Source: Pseudomonas helleri (GTDB taxonomy: Bacteria; Pseudomonadota; Gammaproteobacteria; Pseudomonadales; Pseudomonadaceae). Taken from it: a stretch of DNA of 64,000 nt. How positions within the stretch are numbered: position 1 is the first letter of the stretch; each line of letters begins with the position of its first letter. The position numbers and the translations under genes were made by a program. Under the pieces are notes generated by a model, which searched no databases, was not told where the DNA came from, and saw only the letters and a program-made list of their open reading frames with translations. Of this stretch, positions 8,505 to 14,769 are shown piece after piece. The DNA lies in NCBI RefSeq assembly GCF_009600315.1, contig NZ_WIWC01000019.1, forward strand, positions 1 through 64,000, in the 5' to 3' direction.

Positions 8505-9223
8505 TCTTGCCAGCGCAGGACCCGGTAAGGCCTCACACCCTCCTTCGATGGGTTCAGTAACAGGGTGACGCTGAGCGTCTTGCTAAAGCCGCCGGGCAAT
8601 GTGGCCCGGCTTTGTAGGGTGATAACCGAGCCTGCATCCTTGGTGTTACCTGCGCCGTGAGGCAGGTTCAGGGCACTGCGTAGCCACGCCGAGCCCAACT
8701 TCGAGTCCGGTGTGGGCAGTCCGCTCCACAGGGTCAGGTGTTGACTGGCGCACGTGTAGCGGCGCTGATCCATGCCGGGCAGTTCGCGCACTTCTTCTAT
8801 CGTGCGCAGCGGCGCGCGGTCGTTGCCCCTACGCTGGGTCAGCGCTTGTGCCAATGTTCGCGATTGCTCGGGCGAACCGCCGCAGGCCTTGATCAGCCGG
8901 GCGAACGAATCGACGGGGGCGGCGTTGATGTCCAGTTTTCCCGCTTCGCTGGTCAGGCTGACCGCCAACGATGCTTCGTCAAATTGCAGCTTGTGCGGCT
9001 GGCCGTCTGCGTTCCAGCGCCGTTGCGGATCGCGGTCCAGTTGCGCCATGACTGCCAGACCGATGCCCGCTTCGGCCGCCAGCAATGTCTGGGTCTGTTG
9101 GCGCTGCCACAGGGCTTGCCGATTTTGCAGATGCACCCAGCCCACCAGTCCGGCCAGCAAGGTGCTCAACAGCGCCAGCACCCACAGCACCAACAGCAGC
9201 GCGATACCGCGTTGGCGCTTCAT
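8501..9223 (-). CDS. gspK: T2SS minor pseudopilin GspK
   Basis: 240 aa. The prepilin leader is MKRQRG followed by IALLLVLWVLALLSTLLAG. As usual for GspK, the +5 glutamate of prepilins is missing, and the protein is larger than the other pseudopilins. The central segment KLDINAAPVDSFARLIKACGG is the helical insertion typical of GspK. It caps the pseudopilus tip with GspI and GspJ. I chose the ATG at 9223 because it gives the canonical leader and an ATGA overlap with gspJ. Confidence 0.9.
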   Translation of the reverse strand: MKRQRGIALLLVLWVLALLSTLLAGLVGWVHLQNRQALWQRQQTQTLLAAEAGIGLAVMAQLDRDPQRRWNADGQPHKLQFDEASLAVSLTSEAGKLDINAAPVDSFARLIKACGGSPEQSRTLAQALTQRRGNDRAPLRTIEEVRELPGMDQRRYTCASQHLTLWSGLPTPDSKLGSAWLRSALNLPHGAGNTKDAGSVITLQSRATLPGGFSKTLSVTLLLNPSKEGVRPYRVLRWQE

Positions 9224-9828
9224 AAAGTTCGAGCCTCTGACGACAGATCGAGACGCAGGTCGATACTTTGCAGCGGCCAAGGCACTGGTCCAGTTAGGTG
9301 TGCATCAATTCGCACACTGACGGGCAAGCGCGTAGGCCAGGGCCAATGGTCCAGCCAGTCGGTGGCCTCGCCTTTGGGCGAGATGCCGCGATAGCTGAAT
9401 TGCACGCTCTCTACCTGATGCAGCAGCACCTGCGGTTCTTGCGCCGGTTGCAACGTCTGATCGCGCAGGCGTTCCAGCATGACCTGCAAGCGTGGACCCG
9501 CCAGCGTCACGCTGTAGCGATACAAACCGCCGCCCAGATGGGCCGCAAGCGGCGCGTAAAAATGCACGCTGTGTGGCTCGCCGACGAATACCGGCGACTG
9601 CGTAACGCCGGATGCTGCGGCTGCCAGCGGCAAGCTCTGGCCGAGCGCGCCGCGCAGAAAGTTCTGCGTAGAGCGCACTTCGTCCAGCCGCGTGCTGTAG
9701 CGCTCGGCCTTGGCCATTGCCCGATTGGCACCGCTGATGGCCCCCGCAATCAGGGTCAGCAAAATGCCCAGCAGGCTCAACACCACCAGCACTTCGAGCA
9801 AGGTGAAGCCTTGCACTGCACGTTTCAT
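9220..9828 (-). CDS. gspJ: T2SS minor pseudopilin GspJ
   Basis: 202 aa. The class-III leader MKRAVQG precedes FTLLEVLVVLSLLGILLTL, giving a prepilin peptidase site after Gly and Glu at +5. The rest matches GspJ (STQNFLRGALGQSLPLA, then a beta-rich domain). It belongs to the pseudopilus tip complex with I and K. Processing would need the PilD peptidase encoded elsewhere. ATGA overlaps link it to gspI and gspK. Confidence 0.88.
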   Translation of the reverse strand: MKRAVQGFTLLEVLVVLSLLGILLTLIAGAISGANRAMAKAERYSTRLDEVRSTQNFLRGALGQSLPLAAAASGVTQSPVFVGEPHSVHFYAPLAAHLGGGLYRYSVTLAGPRLQVMLERLRDQTLQPAQEPQVLLHQVESVQFSYRGISPKGEATDWLDHWPWPTRLPVSVRIDAHLTGPVPWPLQSIDLRLDLSSEARTL

Positions 9829-10193
9829 GGCACAGCCTCTGAACCTGCGCTGCGCACTTGCAACGTGCTGTAGTGCGCCTGTCGGCTGCCGTCACTGAGG
9901 GCAAGGTCGAGCCGCCAGACCGAGAGCGCGGCATTGCCAGCCGGTAGCGCACTGACGTTCAAGCGCCAGGTCACCCCCGACCAGCGCCCCTCTGTGACGC
10001 CCGCCTGCAAGCGGCCCACGTTGGCTTCGGCCATCAGAGAGCGTGCGGTGAGGCTAAGCCGATCGCTGCGTTGGGCCTGTTGCAGGGCGCGGGCGCTGTG
10101 TCCGAACGCGGCCACCAGCACACTGCTGCACACCGCCAGCACGGCGAGGGCGGCGAGCATCTCCAGCAAGGTAAAACCACGCTGGCCCTTCAC
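9825..10193 (-). CDS. gspI: T2SS minor pseudopilin GspI
   Basis: 122 aa. A GTG start at 10193 overlaps the gspH stop as GTGA, giving the compact leader VKGQRG before FTLLEMLAALAVLAVCSSVL. The same ATGA-style coupling is used at most junctions of this operon, which supports this start over an upstream one at 10247 that would lengthen the leader to over 20 residues. GspI nucleates the tip complex of the pseudopilus. Confidence 0.86.
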   Translation of the reverse strand: MKGQRGFTLLEMLAALAVLAVCSSVLVAAFGHSARALQQAQRSDRLSLTARSLMAEANVGRLQAGVTEGRWSGVTWRLNVSALPAGNAALSVWRLDLALSDGSRQAHYSTLQVRSAGSEAVP

Positions 10194-10627
10194 TTGAGCA
10201 TGCGCAGCTGAACGCTGCCCGTGAGCCAGTTGACATCGATACGCCACTTTTTGGCCTCACGTGTCAGCAACAGATTGCCGCCGCTTGAGCCGCCATCGGG
10301 GTAAAACTCAAACGCCGAACCTAGCCCTTCAGCGGTGTGCAATTGCATCTGCATGTCCGCGGGTAACTGCCGAGCTTTTTGCTGTGGCGCCTGAAAAAGT
10401 CCGTTGTTCAAATCGAAGCGGGTCTGTGCCGGTTGCCCCGTGACGATCGCCTGTACCCGTGCCGCACGCAGTGCTTGCACCACCTCGACCAAGGCGCGGC
10501 GTTCATGGGCGCTGTGCAAACCTTTGCCCACACCAATGCCCACCAGCCCGATGCTGATGCCGATCAAGGCGATCACCACCAGCAGCTCGAACAGGGTGAA
10601 GCCGCGCGTGCGGGGCAGGGGGCGCAT
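10190..10627 (-). CDS. gspH: T2SS minor pseudopilin GspH
   Basis: 145 aa. The leader MRPLPRTRG precedes FTLFELLVVIALIGISIGLV, with the cleavage site after Gly and Glu at +5. The C-terminal beta domain (FEFYPDGGSSGGNLLL) is characteristic of GspH/FimT-like pseudopilins. The ATG at 10627 immediately follows the gspG stop (10629-10631); an upstream in-frame start would add a leader with no prepilin character. Confidence 0.88.
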   Translation of the reverse strand: MRPLPRTRGFTLFELLVVIALIGISIGLVGIGVGKGLHSAHERRALVEVVQALRAARVQAIVTGQPAQTRFDLNNGLFQAPQQKARQLPADMQMQLHTAEGLGSAFEFYPDGGSSGGNLLLTREAKKWRIDVNWLTGSVQLRMLK

Positions 10628-10628
10628 G

Positions 10629-11054
10629 TTATTCCCAGTTACCCAGGTCGGCTTTGTAACCCTCGCCGCCGGGCTGACCATCCTGACCGAAGAAAATCAG
10701 GTCAAAGCTGCCGTGCTCACCGGGGTAGCGGTAGCCGAACGGATGGCCAAACGGGTCCTTGAGATCGCTCGGTTTGGCGTACGGCCCGGCCCAGCCGCTG
10801 CTATTGGCGGGTTTGGTGACCAGCTGCTGCAAGTTGGCCGGCGGTGTGCCCACATCCAGCCCGTAGCTTTCGACTTTCATGCCCAGGCTGGCCAACTGCG
10901 CCTTGCCGGCGCCGTATTTGCCTTTGTCGACGTTACCGCCGACCTGACGCACCACGATGGTGGCCACGATGCCCAGCAGCACGATCACGGCGAGCATTTC
11001 CAGCAGGGTGAATCCGCCCTGGCGACGGCGTTGGGCGGGTTTGAATCGAGTCAT
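10629..11054 (-). CDS. gspG: T2SS major pseudopilin GspG
   Basis: 141 aa. The leader MTRFKPAQRRRQGG precedes FTLLEMLAVIVLLGIVATIVV. The C-terminal domain contains the GspG hallmarks WAGPYAKPSDLKDPFGHPF and FFGQDGQPGGEG, the latter resembling the calcium-binding loop of major pseudopilins. It polymerises into the periplasmic pseudopilus that pushes cargo through the secretin. The length is normal for the family. Confidence 0.95.
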   Translation of the reverse strand: MTRFKPAQRRRQGGFTLLEMLAVIVLLGIVATIVVRQVGGNVDKGKYGAGKAQLASLGMKVESYGLDVGTPPANLQQLVTKPANSSGWAGPYAKPSDLKDPFGHPFGYRYPGEHGSFDLIFFGQDGQPGGEGYKADLGNWE

Positions 11055-11064
11055 AGGGATTTCC

Positions 11065-12267
11065 TCAAATATTACTGGTCAGGCTCATCAGCGGCAGCAT
11101 GATGGCCAGCATGATCACCGCCACCATGACGGCCATGATCACGGTCAGACTGGGTACGAGGGCGGCGAGCATGCGGTCGATGCCACGCTTGGCCTCGACA
11201 TCGAAAACGTCAGCCACCTTGAGCAACATGCTGTCGAGGTTGCCGGCCTGTTCACCGACCTCGATCATTTGCAACGCCAACTCAGGCAACAAGGGATGTT
11301 CGCCAAAGGCTTGCGCGAGGGTGCCGCCGCCCTTGACCCATTCGGTGGCGTGCTCGACCTGAGCGCGCAGTGCGTGGTTGCCGCACACCTGACGCACAAT
11401 GCTCATGGCCTGCAGCAGGGGCACGCCATTGTTAAGCAGCGTCCCCAGCGTGCGGGCCAGTCGGGCGGCCTCGATGCGTTGCAATAACGGGCCGATGACT
11501 TTCAGGGTCAGCACGCGGCGGTCGTGTCGTTGACGTCGTTGCGGGTCACGTCGCAGCACCGCAACGCCCCAGATCGACGCCACAAGGGCGCCGAGGATGA
11601 GCAGCCCGTAAGCGCTCAAAAACTCACCGAGCCACAGAATGGTATGGGTGATCAGCGGGATGGGCACCCCCAGATCGCGAAAAATCGGTACGAATTGCGG
11701 CACCACGTAGGCCAGCAGCAACGCCAGCGAGCCGAGCACGCCAACCACCAGAAAAATCGGGTAAATCAGCGCATTGATCACTTCACCGCGCAGTTTCTGG
11801 CTGCGTTCCAGATAGTCGCTGAGCTGACGCAGGGTATTCTCCAGCGAACCACCGGCTTCACCGGCGCGAACCATGCTGATGTAGAGGCTGGAAAACTGCC
11901 CGTGTTCTTCTTCCAGCGCCTGGCTCAAGGGCTTGCCCGCCTTGACCTGCTCGCGCACGCGCTCCAGCAGGGCTTGACGCTTGGCCTCGTGGTTTTGTCG
12001 CAGCAGCGTGCCCAGCGCCCGCTCCAGCGGCTGGCCAGCACCGATCAGCGTGGCCAACTGCTGGGTAAAACTGACCAGCGCCGCACCGTTGAGGGCACTG
12101 CGCCGCATGACGATGCCCGGTCCGCTACTGGCACTGGCGTTCAGGCTGAGCAGTAACAGCCCGCGCTTTTGCAGGGTGGCCGCCGCTGCGTTTTGATCAA
12201 CGGCTTGCAGCGTGCCGTTTTGCGCAACGCCGTCAGCGTCCAGTGCGCGGTATTTGAAATGCGCCAT
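11065..12267 (-). CDS. gspF: T2SS inner-membrane platform protein GspF
   Basis: 400 aa. It begins MAHFKYRALDADG, the usual GspF start, and has two copies of the T2SSF domain separated by membrane helices (LINALIYPIFLVVGVLGSLALLLAYVVPQF near the middle and LTVIMAVMVAVIMLAIMLPLM at the end). It is the polytopic platform component contacted by the GspE ATPase. I prefer the ATG at 12267; a TTG six bases upstream would give a TTGA overlap with gspE. Confidence 0.93.
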   Translation of the reverse strand: MAHFKYRALDADGVAQNGTLQAVDQNAAAATLQKRGLLLLSLNASASSGPGIVMRRSALNGAALVSFTQQLATLIGAGQPLERALGTLLRQNHEAKRQALLERVREQVKAGKPLSQALEEEHGQFSSLYISMVRAGEAGGSLENTLRQLSDYLERSQKLRGEVINALIYPIFLVVGVLGSLALLLAYVVPQFVPIFRDLGVPIPLITHTILWLGEFLSAYGLLILGALVASIWGVAVLRRDPQRRQRHDRRVLTLKVIGPLLQRIEAARLARTLGTLLNNGVPLLQAMSIVRQVCGNHALRAQVEHATEWVKGGGTLAQAFGEHPLLPELALQMIEVGEQAGNLDSMLLKVADVFDVEAKRGIDRMLAALVPSLTVIMAVMVAVIMLAIMLPLMSLTSNI

Positions 12268-12269
12268 GA

Positions 12270-13994
12270 TCAATCGCCACGCGTCACGCGCAGCACCTCT
12301 TCAAGTGATGTGACACCGGCCACGGCCTGACGCAACCCTTCTTCGTAGAGCGTGCGCAATCCACCGCGACGGGCGGCCTGTTCGAGGGTGGAGGCATCGG
12401 CCTGGCGCATCAGCAGGCTGCGCAGCTCTTCATTCATCACCAGCAACTCAGTGATCGCACTGCGCCCGTGGTAGCCGCCGTTGGCCTGATCGCTGGCCGG
12501 TTGATAAAGCATGATCGGACGCTGATCGGTAAAACGCTCCAACCCATGGGCAGCCACCAGTTCTGCGGGCGCTTCAAAGGCGATGCGCGTCGCGGGATCA
12601 AGCCTGCGCACCAGCCGCTGGGCCAGAATGCCTTTGACCGTCGACGCAATCAGGTAGCTTTCGACGCCCATGTCGAGCAGACGCGTGATACTCGCTGCCG
12701 CGCTGTTGGTGTGCAGGGTGGACAGCACAAGGTGGCCGGTGAGGGACGACTGAATGGCGATGCGGCAGGTTTCAAGATCGCGCATTTCGCCGATCATGAT
12801 CACGTCCGGGTCCTGACGCACGATGGAGCGCAGCGCCCCGGCGAAGTCGAGGCCGATGGAAGGCTTGACCTGAATCTGGTTGATGCCTTCAAGCTGATAC
12901 TCCACCGGGTCTTCGACCGTAATGATCTTGCGTTCGGCGGTATTGAGCCGTGACAGCGCGGTGTACAGGGTGGTGGTCTTGCCCGAGCCGGTGGGGCCGG
13001 TGACCAGCAGAATGCCGTGGGGGTTTTCCAGCACGTCGAGAAAGTTCTGCAAGCGCTCGCCGTCCATGCCCAGAGCGGGAAAGTCGAAGCTGACGGTCTG
13101 CCGGTCGAGCAGGCGCATCACCACGGATTCGCCGAAGCTGGTGGGCACCGTACTGACCCTCAGGTCCAGCTCCTTGCCTTGTATGCGCAACATGATTCGA
13201 CCGTCCTGAGGCAAGCGGCGCTCGGCAATGTCCAGCCGGGCCAGAATTTTCAGGCGCGAAATAATCGCTGCCGAAGAGCTGGAGGGCGGCGCCTCGGATT
13301 CGTGCAGCACACCGTCCACGCGGTAACGCACTTTGAGCTGGTTTTCGAAAGGCTCAATGTGAATATCGGAGGCGCGCTGTTCAACGGCGCGTTGCAAGAT
13401 CAGGTTGACCAGGCGGATCACCGGCGCTTCCGAGGCCAGGTCCTTGAGGTGTTCGATGTCATCTTCGGTGCCGCTGTGATCGTCCATCGTCTCGATCAGT
13501 GAGCCCATCGCCGAGCGGCCCTGGCCGTAGAAACGCTCGATCAGCACGTCCACGTCGCTGGCCAGCCCGACCGACACATACACCGGGATCTGGCAGGCAT
13601 AGCGCACGGCTTGCAGCGCATAGGCGTTGCCGGGGTTGGCCGCCAGCACATGCACGCCGTCGGCATGGATACCGATGGGCAGCACTCGGTGGTGACGCAT
13701 AAAACGTTCACTCAGGCTTGGCAGTGCATCGCCGGGCAGCGTCACGGCGTCTGCCAACAACATCGGTGCGCCAAGGGTCGCGGCCCATGCCCGCGCGACA
13801 TCCAGTTCGGACACCAACCCCAAGCGTGTCAGCAGTTCAGTCAATGAACTGACTGCGGATTCTTGTGCAAGTCGGCGTGCCCGATCCAGATCGCCGGTCT
13901 TGAGTCCTGCATGGGCCAATAACCAGGCACACAAGGCGTCGGCCGAGTGCTCACTCAGGTGTTCGAGGTGGACAGGATTCAAAAATTTGGGCAC
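12270..13994 (-). CDS. gspE: T2SS ATPase GspE without the tetracysteine motif
   Basis: 574 aa. N-terminal N1/N2 domains are followed by the secretion ATPase core with Walker A (GPTGSGKTTTLYT), Asp box, Walker B (DPDVIMIGEMRD) and His box (TGHLVLSTLHTN). It powers pseudopilus assembly. Where most GspE proteins carry a zinc-binding C-x2-C-xn-C-x2-C element after RLVRRL, this protein reads RLVRRLDPATRIAFEAP and later LYQPASDQANGGYHGR, with no cysteine. The start is GTG at 13994. It is the first gene of the eleven-gene operon, with a palindrome just upstream at 14014-14053. Confidence 0.93.
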   Translation of the reverse strand: MPKFLNPVHLEHLSEHSADALCAWLLAHAGLKTGDLDRARRLAQESAVSSLTELLTRLGLVSELDVARAWAATLGAPMLLADAVTLPGDALPSLSERFMRHHRVLPIGIHADGVHVLAANPGNAYALQAVRYACQIPVYVSVGLASDVDVLIERFYGQGRSAMGSLIETMDDHSGTEDDIEHLKDLASEAPVIRLVNLILQRAVEQRASDIHIEPFENQLKVRYRVDGVLHESEAPPSSSSAAIISRLKILARLDIAERRLPQDGRIMLRIQGKELDLRVSTVPTSFGESVVMRLLDRQTVSFDFPALGMDGERLQNFLDVLENPHGILLVTGPTGSGKTTTLYTALSRLNTAERKIITVEDPVEYQLEGINQIQVKPSIGLDFAGALRSIVRQDPDVIMIGEMRDLETCRIAIQSSLTGHLVLSTLHTNSAAASITRLLDMGVESYLIASTVKGILAQRLVRRLDPATRIAFEAPAELVAAHGLERFTDQRPIMLYQPASDQANGGYHGRSAITELLVMNEELRSLLMRQADASTLEQAARRGGLRTLYEEGLRQAVAGVTSLEEVLRVTRGD

Positions 13995-14013
13995 GAAGTG
14001 ACTTCAATTAACG

Positions 14014-14053
14014 ACGAATAACAAGGGACTAAATCATGGCCCTTGTTATTCGT
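14014..14053. terminator. Perfect 14-bp inverted repeat, possible terminator
   Basis: The arms ACGAATAACAAGGG and CCCTTGTTATTCGT are exact reverse complements separated by 12 bases. It lies between the small secreted protein gene (ending at 14079) and gspE (starting at 13994), both on the minus strand. It could end the first transcript and insulate the T2SS operon. The stem is AT-rich for a Pseudomonas terminator and no long T tract follows on the minus strand, so an operator or mRNA stability element is also possible. Confidence 0.55.
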
Positions 14054-14078
14054 GGGTCATTATTAAGGGCGAGTAACG

Positions 14079-14306
14079 TTAGTTGTTGCGGGTGTCGGAT
14101 TTAGCTGTTGGGCGGCCGCGTTTGTTTTCGTCCGCTTTAACTTGTTTGTGTACTTTTTTGTCGATTTTTACTGTGTGGGTTTGAGTCATCACGGTGGAGT
14201 CAGGTGCGGCAGATACTGTATCCGTCGTATTTGACTCGGCGGCCAGCGCCGTAGTGGCCATTGCGAATGTCATGGCAGCAACAGCACCAAGTAGTGGCAA
14301 TTTCAT
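14079..14306 (-). CDS. Small secreted Lys-rich protein of unknown function
   Basis: 75 aa. A clean Sec signal peptide (KLPLLGAVAAMTFAMATTALA, then AESNTTD) is followed by a Ser/Thr/Asp segment and a strongly basic tail with KIDKKVHKQVKADENKRGR. The ATG at 14306 has GGAG about ten bases upstream. A longer in-frame ATG start at 14414 would bury the signal peptide. The mature protein, about 52 residues, has no cysteine and no family I recognise. It lies between the T2SS operon and the secreted glycosidase. Confidence 0.68.
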   Translation of the reverse strand: MKLPLLGAVAAMTFAMATTALAAESNTTDTVSAAPDSTVMTQTHTVKIDKKVHKQVKADENKRGRPTAKSDTRNN

Positions 14307-14769
14307 ATTAAACATCTCCATGTGGGCAATAGTGTTGAAATGATGGCGCGCTACTGGGGGAGGGCACAGTCTAGGCCTTTTACTGCTTGAGTGCCCGTGT
14401 TTAGGGGTTTTCACACGTCATCTCTAAATTTTGCTAAACCTACAGACATGTTGGTTTAGCAAGAGTTCAGCACTTGTATCTAAAAATTTCAATATTTTAC
14501 TAAATGTGTATTTTTGTTTGACTTCAACTAAAAACAATTGCGTTAATTTAAATGGAGTGAGGGTTTGCCTCGCTATTAACTGGCACTGTGCCAGTAACTT
14601 TGTTTTTATTTAGTCTGTCGCCCAAGTTCATTGCTTGCAGGTGCGTCATTTTTCTTTGTCCGCTGTTTCAATTTGAAACCTCGGTATAGGTGAAGTATTG
14701 CCTTGAATAAAAGGTTTTGGCGTGTCAACTGCGACATTTGCGCGCGGCTATATATGGAGCGTTATACAG
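14307..14769. promoter_or_regulatory. AT-rich divergent intergenic region with two operator-like palindromes
   Basis: This 463-bp region separates the minus-strand small secreted protein gene from the plus-strand GH3 gene and is clearly AT-richer than its surroundings. At 14431-14462 TTGCTAAACC and GGTTTAGCAA form 10-bp perfect arms around 12 bases. At 14579-14595 ACTGGCAC-T-GTGCCAGT is a 17-base perfect palindrome, about 175 bp before the GH3 start. No gene is supported here; a 60-residue open frame at 14431-14613 has no ribosome site or protein-like character. Confidence 0.6.

Noticed and set aside
14431..14613. 60-codon plus-strand frame in the GH3 upstream region
   Set aside because: AT-rich sequence with a TTG-type start and no ribosome site; it overlaps two palindromes and shows no signal peptide or domain.
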